From: Franconibacter pulveris DSM 19144
GTDB lineage: Bacteria; Pseudomonadota; Gammaproteobacteria; Enterobacterales; Enterobacteriaceae
Direction of reading: 5' to 3'
Length of the DNA: 64,000 nt
NCBI GenBank assembly: GCA_000621185.1
Contig: JHYZ01000012.1
Location: forward strand, 203,085-267,084
In this document: piece after piece, positions 48,161 to 56,505 of the stretch
How the letters are laid out: each line of letters opens with the position of its first letter
How positions within the stretch are numbered: position 1 is the first letter of the stretch
Notes under the pieces: model-generated
Told to the model about the DNA's origin: nothing
The model's database searches: none
Seen by the model: only the letters and a program-made list of their open reading frames with translations
Translations under genes and position numbers: made by a program

Positions 48161-48627
48161 ACTTCAGGCCACTCCCTGTTTAATGCCAGATCGATTATGT
48201 CCGAACCGGTGATAAAGCTAAGGAAATTGCCCCAGCCAGGCGGAAGTAACGGACGTTCACTCAGCTCGAGCCGAGCCGAATAGCGCCAGAAATTGCCACC
48301 CTCCAGATCCGGGCCTTCATAGATATCCGTGAACCGGCACACCTTCGGCGATTCACCGCCAGGCGTTCGCAGGTTCATATTAAACCAGGCCGCGCCATCC
48401 ATAAGCGCATCGCGAAACCAGGCTTCGAACGCCTGCGCCTGCTTGTCAGTCAGCAACCATGACACGTTCGCAACAGTCGGCGTTGAGATGTAGCGTCGGC
48501 GCTGCTTGGCACGCCCGCTTGCCATTTCTGTACGTACCAGCGGGCTGACAGGTCGCAGGCCATAGCCTTCCTGCAGAGGAACTGGAAGTTCATTATGCGG
48601 ATAGTTAATAGTGGTGGTGATAGCCAT
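48157..48627 (-). CDS. Minor tail protein (unknown family)
   Basis: A 156-aa protein that starts MAITTTINYPHNELPVPLQEGY. It has a tryptophan-rich centre (VSWLLTDKQAQAFEAWFRDAL, then AAWFNMNLRTPGGE) typical of small siphovirus tail-tip proteins. Placed directly after the tape measure gene, with which it shares a base overlap. Assigned by position. Confidence 0.75.
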   Translation of the reverse strand: MAITTTINYPHNELPVPLQEGYGLRPVSPLVRTEMASGRAKQRRRYISTPTVANVSWLLTDKQAQAFEAWFRDALMDGAAWFNMNLRTPGGESPKVCRFTDIYEGPDLEGGNFWRYSARLELSERPLLPPGWGNFLSFITGSDIIDLALNREWPEV

Positions 48628-51041
48628 CAGCGTTTCTTCCTCCCAACCGTCCAGGCACTGTTAAGCGCTTTGGAAGCTTTTCCGGTGCCCGCAGCCAGAT
48701 CGTTGGTTGTCATCTGATAACCCAGACTGGCACCGCGCGTTACTGCGCTTTCAATAAGCGCTAGGGTGCGCTGATCAGGATCGCCATGCACTTCAACGGG
48801 AATGGTGATGTTCGAAACCTGACCACCAATGGATTGCTTGCCCACTCGATCAAGGGTTGCATCAAGTTTCGCGCTGGTCCTGGCTGTAGTGACACGCTCC
48901 CCCTTCTGCAGCAACCATGTACCCGTTTCCGGTACTGAATCGATGCCGTCATGCGCTTGGCCTTTAAGCGCGGTGCTGACGCCAATCATCAGCACACCTG
49001 CCGCCGCAGCTGCGGCTGTTGCCTGCGCTGGCGCAACGGCCGGGCCAACGTAGGGAACTCCTATCCATTGCGTGAAGGCGTTCAGCGCTGCCATTGCAAC
49101 CTGAGCAGCGGCATATTGAAGCAGTGCTGTACCCATTGACTGAATAAAAGTGGCCGCAAAGTCTTTCACGTTCATTTTGCCAGTCTCGGCCCATTCAACA
49201 ATCATGTCCGTGAGGCTGCTGAATGCCTGCGCGCCGACCTGCTGCATGCTGCTGTACAGGTCCATAGAAGCTTCAATTTGCGTAGCCAGACCCGATACAA
49301 ATCCGGCCGTGCCATCGTTTCGCAACTGGTCTAACTTGGCGTAATAGTCCTCCTGAATTTTCAGACGTTCTTCCAGCGCATCGTTTAACGCGGAAGTCTC
49401 TTTTTCGTAGAGATACTGGGTAATGTCACCCGCCTGGTATTGCTTTTGCAAATCGCTTTGTCGCGACAGGAAATCAGCCTGTAGCTGCAGGCGTTCTTTC
49501 ATGCGCCCGCGTTCCTGCTCTCCAAGCCAACCGCCAGAAACATCGATATCGAGAGAAGATTTCGCGTTCTGGTTAGAAGACTGCAGGCCAGACACGTACT
49601 CGGCAAGCTTCTGGTTTTCCTCATTCGCCTTGCGGACACCATTAAGGCGGTCGATTTCAGTCGCCAGTTGCTCAAGTCGGGTTTTCTGCGCGGCGTTAAG
49701 ACCCGCGAGCTTGCCATCGGCGATGTCGAACTGGAGCTTTTGAAGTTCAGTCACTTCAACGGTTTTCTTACCCGTAATGTCGATTAGCGCAATCTGGCGC
49801 TGGTAAGCCATCTCAGCGGATTTGAAAGCATTCTCAAGCTTTTTAGCTGCATTATCCGTTGTCGGCTTGCCGTTAGTTTCACCGGCACCGAGCTTAAATC
49901 CAGTACTGGATGTGCTACTTACGGCTGCAGTGTTGACAGGCAGGCTAGTCTTGAAATCTTTAACATCTGCAAGTCTTTCACGTAATTCAATAAGCTCTTT
50001 TCGGCGAGAGTCCGTATCCATCCCGATCCGATTTATATCCGCAAGAACGCCCTTATCGTTCAGATCCGCTTCCAGGTTCTTTATTCGACGCTCTATTTCA
50101 ATGCGCGAAGCATTCGCGGCGACCTGTTGACCGCCCTGGAAGTTTTCAATCAGGCGACCCAGCTCTGATGCCGCCTTACCAAGCCATCCAACAAGAGAAG
50201 CAACGCCACCCACAATGTCAGATAAACCCTGTAAAACTGCCGGGTCGGTAAAAGTTGTTTTAAGATCATCCAGACCGTGCTGGAGTGGTGACAGGTCAAC
50301 CTTCGCCAGACCTGCAGCAATCTCCATTTTCAGACCTTTTGCCTGCGCCTCTAGATCCTGAAATATCTGATTCGCCTTCAGAAGGTCATCAATAGATTCC
50401 TGATCCGGAGCAACACCATAGTCTTTCGCCAGTTGAATAAACTGCGTTAGTTTCTGGTTATTGTTATCAAAGAGAGGCAATAGCTTGGAAAGGTCGTTGC
50501 CCAGACTTTCCAGAATATTGATCTTTTCAGCATTGGTGTTAATTTTCCCAAGGGCTTCCCCAATAGCTAGAAGTTGCTTATCTGGTGTGACTTTAGAGAG
50601 CTTCTCGGCAGAAAGCCCCAGGGCATTTAGCGCATCGACCGCTTCACCCGATTTATTCAGAACTGCGTCACCGATTTTATCGCCAATGTCCTTGAAGATA
50701 TCAGCTATCTGATCGCCTGATACACCGGCCTTTTCAGCGGCAAATTGCCATGCCATCAGTTCCTGAGTGGATACGCGCAGCGACTTCGCCCACCTGTCTG
50801 TTTCAGTGATTTGTTCAGAAGTGGATTTGAGTAAGGCAATGCCGGCCGATGATACGGCAACTGCAGCGCCCGCTGCGGCGGTTCCTATGGTGGCAATGGC
50901 AGAGCCAGCCGCTTTCACATCTGACTGAACCTTTTTTCGCCACTTTTCAGACGAGCGCTCTGCTTTATCCATGCCAGCAACAAAACCACCTACCCTGGCG
51001 ATCAGGTCTATCGTCAGGGTTCCAAGGGATTTACCGGCCAT
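48627..51041 (-). CDS. Tail tape measure protein
   Basis: An 804-aa protein that sets tail length and helps DNA ejection. It has a TP901-type N-terminal segment (LIARVGGFVAGMDKAERSSEKW), a hydrophobic membrane-active stretch (AGSAIATIGTAAAGAAVAVSSAGIALL), long helical regions with coiled-coil character (about 440-600), and a hydrophobic C-terminal segment (AAAAAAGVLMIGVSTAL). The start at 51041 has GGAG six bases upstream. A tail of about 120 nm would be expected if 1.5 Angstrom per residue holds. Confidence 0.92.
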   Translation of the reverse strand: MAGKSLGTLTIDLIARVGGFVAGMDKAERSSEKWRKKVQSDVKAAGSAIATIGTAAAGAAVAVSSAGIALLKSTSEQITETDRWAKSLRVSTQELMAWQFAAEKAGVSGDQIADIFKDIGDKIGDAVLNKSGEAVDALNALGLSAEKLSKVTPDKQLLAIGEALGKINTNAEKINILESLGNDLSKLLPLFDNNNQKLTQFIQLAKDYGVAPDQESIDDLLKANQIFQDLEAQAKGLKMEIAAGLAKVDLSPLQHGLDDLKTTFTDPAVLQGLSDIVGGVASLVGWLGKAASELGRLIENFQGGQQVAANASRIEIERRIKNLEADLNDKGVLADINRIGMDTDSRRKELIELRERLADVKDFKTSLPVNTAAVSSTSSTGFKLGAGETNGKPTTDNAAKKLENAFKSAEMAYQRQIALIDITGKKTVEVTELQKLQFDIADGKLAGLNAAQKTRLEQLATEIDRLNGVRKANEENQKLAEYVSGLQSSNQNAKSSLDIDVSGGWLGEQERGRMKERLQLQADFLSRQSDLQKQYQAGDITQYLYEKETSALNDALEERLKIQEDYYAKLDQLRNDGTAGFVSGLATQIEASMDLYSSMQQVGAQAFSSLTDMIVEWAETGKMNVKDFAATFIQSMGTALLQYAAAQVAMAALNAFTQWIGVPYVGPAVAPAQATAAAAAAGVLMIGVSTALKGQAHDGIDSVPETGTWLLQKGERVTTARTSAKLDATLDRVGKQSIGGQVSNITIPVEVHGDPDQRTLALIESAVTRGASLGYQMTTNDLAAGTGKASKALNSAWTVGRKKR

Positions 51042-51116
51042 ATAATCTCCATAAAAAACCGCCAAGCGGATATTTTTATAATCAGGTCTGATGCGATATT
51101 TGGTACCGCCTGGCCA

Positions 51117-51760
51117 TTAACTCCATGACTTCATGGCTTCTTCGAGAGAAACGGGCGGCTCTTCGATATGGGGAGCAAAATCGCTTATGCGGAAAGAAGG
51201 GGTGTCTTTCCCTTTATTGACGTTGGCTATAACAGACGCTACAAGTGCGGCCCCCCATTCGGTACGCATTACGGGATTCAGGCTTCCATATTTGATACGG
51301 TATCTGACCCAGAGCTGGTACTCCCGGAAACTGAGGGCTTCCTGTGCTTCCGCGATGGTTCTGCCGCCAATTCCGTTGAGGACGAGCTCGCACCAGATTT
51401 CATCTTCAGCACTGAGTTCGTCTTTCCCAGTTCGTTGACCTCCTGGATAGCCACCAGAAGCGCTACAGTAAGCGAGCCATCCAGCGCGCCGCGCTCAGGA
51501 TCCGCCTCGCCGGTAATATCTTTAGCGGTAAACACAGGATTACCTTGTTCATCACAGATTGCAGCGGCAATGTAACCTGCCACACCGTCAATTTTACCGG
51601 CACTGGCTTGAATGCCCTGCGTCGCGGCATGGTATCCAGCAGGGCGAATGTAGACCGTTGCCGTAAGCTCCGTGTCCCCCTGCTTCCAGGTAATTTCTTT
51701 TTCTACTGGCCGGCCGGTAAACGCGCCCGCTTTTTTCAGGTTATCGAGAGTAAGCTGCAT
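51117..51760 (-). CDS. Tail assembly chaperone GT, made by -1 frameshift
   Basis: Reading the G frame to the slippery heptamer at 51422-51428 and shifting back one base opens a second frame of about 100 codons ending at the TAA at 51117. The T part begins DELSAEDEIWCELVLNGIGG and ends EEPPVSLEEAMKSWS. This is the lambda G/GT arrangement. The T domain is expected to bring the tail tube protein to the tape measure-chaperone complex. No separate start is evident for the T frame. Confidence 0.85.
51278..51760 (-). CDS. Tail assembly chaperone G (unshifted product)
   Basis: A 160-aa protein. The N-terminal domain (MQLTLDNLKKAGAFTGRPVEK to about residue 115) resembles lambda gpG-type chaperones. 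The last about 45 residues beyond the slippery site are a serine-rich tail (SGASSSSTELAAEPSRKHR). The start at 51760 has AAGGAAAG upstream. It lies between tail tube and tape measure genes, as in lambda. Confidence 0.85.
   Translation of the reverse strand: MQLTLDNLKKAGAFTGRPVEKEITWKQGDTELTATVYIRPAGYHAATQGIQASAGKIDGVAGYIAAAICDEQGNPVFTAKDITGEADPERGALDGSLTVALLVAIQEVNELGKTNSVLKMKSGASSSSTELAAEPSRKHRKPSVSGSTSSGSDTVSNMEA
51422..51428 (-). other. Programmed -1 frameshift site GGGAAAG
   Basis: The minus strand reads G GGA AAG in the G frame, the X-XXY-YYZ pattern and the same heptamer as lambda G/GT. After the shift the downstream frame is open for about 100 codons with a conserved-looking T domain. 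Confidence 0.88.
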
Positions 51761-51782
51761 ACCAGTCTTTCCTTTCATCAAT

Positions 51783-51810
51783 AAAATAACGCGGGGCCGC
51801 TAACCCCGCG
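51783..51810 (-). terminator. Terminator-like hairpin between tail tube and G genes
   Basis: A CGCGGGG/CCCCGCG stem is followed by TTATTTTAT on the minus strand. Confidence 0.6.
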
Positions 51811-51814
51811 CTGG

Positions 51815-52312
51815 TTAACTGCCCGCCTGTACTTTCGGGACCCAGACAGCCGGTCCGGAACGCTGGACAGAAGCAGAGGTAGCCACGACAGCATTTGCCG
51901 CGAAATCAAACGGGAAGTCCGTTACCTTGCCTTGGAAAACAAACCAGGTGCGGTCCTCGGGAAGTGAAAGACCCTCCACTGCTTCCGGATCAGAACCTGT
52001 AGCAACAGAGGGAACTGATTCGCCGTCTGACCAGCCAACGGCCCAGGTAATATCTTCCTGGTCATCAGATTCAGACATACGATGCAGCATAAGGTGGCTG
52101 GCATTTGCCGGATCTGCGTTGAGGGTAATGGTTGCCGCGCCTGGCGTGCGCAAACCTTTTTTATAGCGCCGCGTGCTGCGTTCACTCAGGCAGGTGTCTT
52201 CAATCTGATCGGCAGGGTTCCCGCCCGGGTTAAACGCGGTGATGCACTCCACTTCGCTTACGGCACCATTTGCCAAAACGAAGAGCTGCGTGCCTTGTGT
52301 CACTACAGACAT
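51815..52312 (-). CDS. Major tail tube protein
   Basis: A 165-aa protein that polymerises into the tail tube. The pattern [22 protein letters not shown], then [29 protein letters not shown], is typical of short gpV-like tube proteins without the C-terminal Ig domain. Acidic beta-rich middle and a conserved [21 protein letters not shown] segment follow. It lies between two terminator-like hairpins, which may let it be made in a different amount from its neighbours. Confidence 0.85.
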   Translation of the reverse strand: MSVVTQGTQLFVLANGAVSEVECITAFNPGGNPADQIEDTCLSERSTRRYKKGLRTPGAATITLNADPANASHLMLHRMSESDDQEDITWAVGWSDGESVPSVATGSDPEAVEGLSLPEDRTWFVFQGKVTDFPFDFAANAVVATSASVQRSGPAVWVPKVQAGS

Positions 52313-52328
52313 AATTATCTCCGGATAT

Positions 52329-52351
52329 AAAAAAACCGGCTCAGGGCCGGT
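52329..52351 (-). terminator. Terminator between DUF3168 and tail tube genes
   Basis: On the minus strand an ACCGGC/GCCGGT stem is followed by six T. Confidence 0.8.
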
Positions 52352-52360
52352 GTTTGTGGG

Positions 52361-52726
52361 TTATCGCCTGACTATCCAGTCAACATCGAAGGAGAAGCGG
52401 TAACGCCTGGTTTCGGGGTCTTTCTCCTGCCCGCCCCAGCGCGTGATATAGGCATGCGGTTCAATGGCATCCCGCAGCGCGGCGGCCACGGCGATCACCT
52501 CATCCACCGTGTCGGCGTAGGCATCCACCTGCAGGGTGAACGAGTCGACATCGGGCCTTTGCTTGAGGTAATTCTCCGGCGAACCGCTGACGTTCTGCCA
52601 GACCACGTAGGGGTAAACAACAGCATCATCCTGCAGGCCGAAGGGATAAAGGCGCACAGGGTCCGTTCCCAGTAACGCCGTTACCGCCGGGCTGGCTGCG
52701 CAGACGGAAAAGATGGGCGCGATCAT
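52361..52726 (-). CDS. DUF3168 tail completion protein
   Basis: A 121-aa protein of the DUF3168 family, the HK97/lambda-U-type tail terminator that caps the tail tube for joining to the head. The family pattern includes YPFGLQDDAVVYPYVVWQNVSG, then DVDSFTLQVDAYADTVDEV. It overlaps the HK97-gp10-like gene by four bases. Confidence 0.87.
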   Translation of the reverse strand: MIAPIFSVCAASPAVTALLGTDPVRLYPFGLQDDAVVYPYVVWQNVSGSPENYLKQRPDVDSFTLQVDAYADTVDEVIAVAAALRDAIEPHAYITRWGGQEKDPETRRYRFSFDVDWIVRR

Positions 52727-53262
52727 GGTGGCACTCCTTTCTTCTGCGCGCGCTTAATGGCTCGGTCGATGGCCTTTTCATATTCAGTGGCGAAAGTGTT
52801 TACCACCTCGTTAATACTGCTTTCCGCCGCCGGGCGCATGAAAGGCTGGGCGCGCATTTTCTCGGTACCGAACTCCAAAAAACGCCAGTACCAAGTATTC
52901 CCGCCGGGATTTTTTGAACTACCAGGGGTAAAGTACAGTCTGCCCGCACGACCTTTCCGCCTATTTTCACGTGAGTCAGCATACGAAATAGCCCCACCCA
53001 AAACGCCAATCCTGAATGCCAGGTTGCCAGTTCTTCGAAATGTGACATTGCTCCATCTGGCAACAATGTTTTTACTTATCGATTCCTTGGTAAGCGGATC
53101 ATCCACACTAGCTGCATTCTCCTGGGCTTTTGTGACAATGACATTTGCGGCTTTGCGAAGCGCCGCCCTCCCGCCGCGGCGCCGCAGGTCGTCACTGATG
53201 CTGTCCAGCTTACCCAGCAGCGAATCGAGCCCGGCAATGCTTAAATCAATGCCATCAGCCAT
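52723..53262 (-). CDS. HK97 gp10-like head-tail protein
   Basis: A 179-aa protein of the HK97-gp10 family (tail completion or neck). The N-terminus (IDLSIAGLDSLLGKLDSISDDLRRRGGRAALRKAA) and the C-terminal WRFLEFGTEKMRAQPFMRPA are the two family signatures. It overlaps the head-closure gene upstream by eight bases and the DUF3168 gene downstream by four. Confidence 0.88.
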   Translation of the reverse strand: MADGIDLSIAGLDSLLGKLDSISDDLRRRGGRAALRKAANVIVTKAQENAASVDDPLTKESISKNIVARWSNVTFRRTGNLAFRIGVLGGAISYADSRENRRKGRAGRLYFTPGSSKNPGGNTWYWRFLEFGTEKMRAQPFMRPAAESSINEVVNTFATEYEKAIDRAIKRAQKKGVPP

Positions 53263-53587
53263 CGTTCACCCCCCGGGAGCATGGCAGCGTCAGATATTCG
53301 CGCCCGCTTTTGTCGTCCTCCAGCACGCCCTGAATGTCGTAAACGCGCCCACGGTAAAGAATGCGGTGCTTATCCGTGACATCATCACGCCAGCGGATGG
53401 TGATCCGCGTCGTTACCTCATTCTGACCTGCCTTTGCGGCCACAAAATCCCGCGCGGAAAGGTCAGTAACGTTAGCCCACAGTTCGGCCACATCAGCCCA
53501 GCCATTAACGACGGCGCCGGTGCCCGGGCTCTGCGTCTTAACCGGCTTCTGTAGTGTGATGCGCTTGTTGAGCTTTCCGGCCTGCAT
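53255..53587 (-). CDS. Head closure/head-tail adaptor protein
   Basis: A 110-aa protein of the SPP1 gp16/HK97 gp9 type (MQAGKLNKRITLQKPV, then GWADVAELWANVTDLSARDFVAA). It plugs the connector and joins the tail. The ATG at 53587 has AGGGGG upstream and follows the stop of the 59-codon gene by two bases; a GTG two codons earlier is possible. Confidence 0.87.
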   Translation of the reverse strand: MQAGKLNKRITLQKPVKTQSPGTGAVVNGWADVAELWANVTDLSARDFVAAKAGQNEVTTRITIRWRDDVTDKHRILYRGRVYDIQGVLEDDKSGREYLTLPCSRGVNDG

Positions 53588-53589
53588 AC

Positions 53590-53769
53590 TCACCCCCTGG
53601 GCTTGCCGCTAAGGTAAGTGTGCTGGGGAAGTTCAGCTTCACTCTCTTCCACTACCATTGACTGGTAGATCACCGCCGTCAGAGCCTCGTTTGACTCCGC
53701 CAGTCGGTTCATCGCTGCTGTCTGGGCTGCCATTGCTGCCAGCAGCTGGTTTACCTGTTGCTCGTTCAT
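53590..53769 (-). CDS. 59-aa phage protein overlapping another small gene
   Basis: The peptide MNEQQVNQLLAAMAAQTAAM... is an amphipathic helix followed by an acidic region and the ending GKPRG. It ends just before the head-closure ATG, a spacing typical of phage operons. Its first 131 bases overlap the 63-codon frame at 53639-53830 in a different frame. The ribosome site is weak. Confidence 0.55.
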   Translation of the reverse strand: MNEQQVNQLLAAMAAQTAAMNRLAESNEALTAVIYQSMVVEESEAELPQHTYLSGKPRG

Positions 53770-53830
53770 AGGCGATTTTCATCCATTTTTTCAGCCACTC
53801 TCGCCGGGCGGCGCAACCATTACATGCCAT
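53639..53830 (-). CDS. 63-aa CxxC phage protein
   Basis: The peptide MACNGCAARREWLKKWMKIA... has a Cys-x-x-Cys pair and a basic/aromatic helix, a pattern that I associate with small genes between connector and head-closure genes in HK97-like phages. It starts nine bases after the connector stop codon with GGGGG before the ATG. The C-terminal half is low-complexity (Gly/Ser/Asp) and overlaps the 59-codon gene, so the true 3' extent is less certain. Confidence 0.55.
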   Translation of the reverse strand: MACNGCAARREWLKKWMKIAYERATGKPAAGSNGSPDSSDEPTGGVKRGSDGGDLPVNGSGRE

Positions 53831-53838
53831 GCTGCCCC

Positions 53839-54165
53839 CTATACGCCATAAATCCGATACGGCTGAAGAAGCGCTTCGGTGGAGAAAGCCAGCGCGGACG
53901 TTGTGCTGCCAACACTGACCGTCTCGCGGTTTTCATACCAATGCCCGATAAGCATCAGCATGGCCATTTCAATATCTTCGCCATAAAGCAGTGCGTCAGG
54001 GTCAAGCGGGTACAGTGGATCAGCTGCATTTTCGTAAAGCCGGCGGCGGGTCCAGTTCTGAACGTACAGGACCGCCCCTTTGATGCTGGTTTCAATCCAG
54101 GCATCTTCTTCGGTGCTATTGGCATCGATCCGGCAGTGTGTTTTAACCTGCTCTTTGGTCAGCAT
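53839..54165 (-). CDS. gp6-like head-tail connector protein
   Basis: A 108-aa connector/adaptor of the HK97 gp6 type. The start MLTKEQVKTHCRID and the segment LMLIGHWYENRETV are the family signatures. Rings of this protein bind beneath the portal. It lies nine bases after the small gene at 54175. Confidence 0.9.
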   Translation of the reverse strand: MLTKEQVKTHCRIDANSTEEDAWIETSIKGAVLYVQNWTRRRLYENAADPLYPLDPDALLYGEDIEMAMLMLIGHWYENRETVSVGSTTSALAFSTEALLQPYRIYGV

Positions 54166-54174
54166 GCCCGCTCC

Positions 54175-54360
54175 TTATTTGGCCTTGCCATTCCCTTTCG
54201 GCTTTTGCTCTTTGTCAGGATCCGGCTTCTTCTCACCAGTCTCCTGAGCGTAGCCGCTGGCCAGAAGATCGCGGCCGTGTTGCTCCAGCGTCTCGAACTC
54301 GGAGCCTTCGGTCAGCACGTTGCCTTCAAAGTAGATAGGCTTGATAGCGATCAGCTTCAT
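54175..54360 (-). CDS. Small phage protein between capsid and connector
   Basis: A 61-aa protein (MKLIAIKPIYFEGNVLTEG...). The N-terminal 40 residues form a compact beta-rich module, and the C-terminal 20 are a Lys/Asp/Pro-rich disordered tail. Such small genes are common between capsid and connector genes of HK97-like phages; the role is unknown. It lies directly downstream of a terminator-like hairpin. Confidence 0.75.
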   Translation of the reverse strand: MKLIAIKPIYFEGNVLTEGSEFETLEQHGRDLLASGYAQETGEKKPDPDKEQKPKGNGKAK

Positions 54361-54380
54361 GGCTGCCTCCTGTAAGGAAA

Positions 54381-54403
54381 AGAAAAGCGGCCCGCAGGCC
54401 GCC
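54381..54403 (-). terminator. Terminator-like hairpin after capsid gene
   Basis: On the minus strand a GCGGCC/GGCCGC stem is followed by TTTTCTTTT, nine bases after the capsid stop. Confidence 0.7.
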
Positions 54404-54411
54404 GTTAAAGG

Positions 54412-55629
54412 TTACGCGCCGCCACCAGCAGGTGCGGTAAAGGAACCGTAGATAAACGCTTCCGGACGTTTCACGGCCAGCGCCAGGCGCTCTTCGCAGC
54501 GAATCGAGATCATATTTTTCTCGAAGTCGTCGGCGTTCTCGGTGGAGATTACAACGTTGGCATCTTCACGATCGAACAGCTGCGCCGCGGCGTTAAACGC
54601 ACCGGTCAGGAACTTGCCCTGGAATGCCGCTGCCTCGGTCGCGACCACCGGCAGACCCCAGAGGGTCGGGCCAGTCAGCGCCGCCGGGTTCGCCAGGATG
54701 TAGCGTCCCAGGGTGTCTTTGGTGAGTTCAATCTTCGCCCAGTCGATGAAGTGCAGCACGTGGCCGGAAGCCGGGAAGCGAGCCAGCTGCGCCTGAAGCA
54801 TTGCGAGGCGCAGATCATCAATACCGTTCTGCTGCTCAACGGTGAAAGCAGCAGCGAAAGCGGAGGCCTGCGGCACGATACCTTTCAGATGCGCGCCGGT
54901 ACCATCACCGAACAGGATCTCCTGTTCTTCCACGTACTTCAGACCGTAACGCATTTCTGCGTCAATCGTGGACTGCAGCTGCGCGAAGTCGTCCAGGATT
55001 TGCTTGGACGCTTTGAACATGTGCGCGATGGTGGTGACTGGCGTGATCTGCGTGGCGAACTGGATATCGCTGTACGGCTTGGCGGTACCTTCCGGCACGA
55101 CTTTCGCCGCATTGGTGAATCCGGTCTGCTGCACCCAGAAGATAGCCGGTGCGGAGGTACGGCCGGGCGCAATCAGGTCGCGAATGAACAGGCGCTGTTT
55201 CGGGGCGGTGTCGATGCCCGGCAGGCGCTGCGGCTCCACCACACCGGTTGCCACGTCAGTTGAAATCAGCGCAGCGTTCACCGGCACGCTGACGCGCTTA
55301 CCACCTTCAACACTTGCCGCAAATGCTTTCAGTGCTTCGCTGTTGATGACGGTCTGGCCGACGGTTTCCACCACTTTTGCGGCGTTTGCCAGCGGCATCT
55401 GGGCGACCTGCTGCTCGAGCTCACCGAGCGCCGCCTTAAGCGTCTTTTCCGCCTCTTTCAGAGCGTTGAATTCCGACGCCATTTTGTCGACAGTTTCTTT
55501 GGTTTCCTCCGACAATTTGCCGGTTTTCTGGGCTTCTTTCAGCGCCTCTTCTGCTTTTGCGTTGAATTTGCCGGTCGCTTCTTCAATGCTGGCGCTAACC
55601 TTTTTCAGAATATCGTTTACTTCAGACAT
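54412..55629 (-). CDS. HK97-family major capsid protein
   Basis: A 405-aa precursor. The N-terminal delta domain (about residues 1-105) is a charged, alanine-rich coiled coil that acts as an internal scaffold and is normally removed by the adjacent protease. The remainder is the HK97 fold (FIRDLIAPGRTSAPAIFWVQQ, then AKVVPEGTAKPYSDIQF, and DLRLAMLQAQLARFPASGHV). The terminal GGA-rich tail is short. It sits directly after the protease gene, as in HK97. Confidence 0.95.
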   Translation of the reverse strand: MSEVNDILKKVSASIEEATGKFNAKAEEALKEAQKTGKLSEETKETVDKMASEFNALKEAEKTLKAALGELEQQVAQMPLANAAKVVETVGQTVINSEALKAFAASVEGGKRVSVPVNAALISTDVATGVVEPQRLPGIDTAPKQRLFIRDLIAPGRTSAPAIFWVQQTGFTNAAKVVPEGTAKPYSDIQFATQITPVTTIAHMFKASKQILDDFAQLQSTIDAEMRYGLKYVEEQEILFGDGTGAHLKGIVPQASAFAAAFTVEQQNGIDDLRLAMLQAQLARFPASGHVLHFIDWAKIELTKDTLGRYILANPAALTGPTLWGLPVVATEAAAFQGKFLTGAFNAAAQLFDREDANVVISTENADDFEKNMISIRCEERLALAVKRPEAFIYGSFTAPAGGGA

Positions 55630-55642
55630 AACATCTCCGTAT

Positions 55643-56497
55643 TTACTGGGCAGCCGCTGTCAATCCGCGCAGCGCGGCTTCCAGACGGTCAATGGTTTCT
55701 TTTTCGATGGTGGCAGCGCTCGGCGTACCGTCAGGACTGGCAGCAGCGCCCGGCGTGCTGCCTGATAAGGCTTTAAGAAGTTTTCGCCGTTCAGATCGTG
55801 GCGTGTTGGCTTTTGCCAGCAGCGCATCGAGCTTACGGATCGCCGCTGCGGGGCTTTCATCGTCGTCAGCGATTTCGTCGGCAGAAAGCAGGCTGTCAGC
55901 GAAACCCTTCTCCACGGCTTCGCTGCCGCCGATATAGGTTTCACCGTCCATCATTTTGTCGATGGTTGTAGAGTCGAGGCCGCTGCGCGCCTGGTAGATA
56001 TCGCTCATCGCTTTATCAAACGGCGCCATGTCAGCGGCAATCTGCGCCAGATCGTGACGGTTGCCCATCGCATAAACCCAGCAGTTATGGATCATCAGGA
56101 AAGCGCCGCGGCCAATCTGCACGTCGTCACCCGCCATTGCGATAATCGATGCGGCCGACGCCGCCAGACCCAATACCTTTACAGTGACTTTGCCTTCGTA
56201 CTCGCGCAGCAGGTTATAAATCGCCAGGCCTTCGAACATATCGCCGCCCGGGCTGTTGATGTTGACCGTGACGTCAGCGCCGTTAAGCGAACGAAGCGCC
56301 CCGGCGATGCGGCTGGCGGTCACACCGTCGCCCCAGTAGTCCGCGCCGATCACGTCAAAGATTGAAATGCTGTTGTCACCGTCACGGGCGGCACGGATGC
56401 CGCCGTTCCAGCGCTCCATTGCCGCTGCCGGCAGGTCCGGTTTTTCGCGCGCAAAAGGTCGCCCCTCCGGCGCCGCCGGAAGGCTTTTAATCGTCAT
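55643..56497 (-). CDS. ClpP-like head maturation protease
   Basis: A 284-aa S14/ClpP-fold prohead protease. The nucleophile is Ser114 in GLAASAASIIAMAG and the catalytic His137 is in FLMIHNCW. The oxyanion-type motif NSPGGDMFEGLAIY precedes them. It cleaves the capsid delta domain during assembly. It lies between portal and capsid genes. Confidence 0.94.
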   Translation of the reverse strand: MTIKSLPAAPEGRPFAREKPDLPAAAMERWNGGIRAARDGDNSISIFDVIGADYWGDGVTASRIAGALRSLNGADVTVNINSPGGDMFEGLAIYNLLREYEGKVTVKVLGLAASAASIIAMAGDDVQIGRGAFLMIHNCWVYAMGNRHDLAQIAADMAPFDKAMSDIYQARSGLDSTTIDKMMDGETYIGGSEAVEKGFADSLLSADEIADDDESPAAAIRKLDALLAKANTPRSERRKLLKALSGSTPGAAASPDGTPSAATIEKETIDRLEAALRGLTAAAQ

Positions 56498-56505
56498 GGA
56501 TGCTC

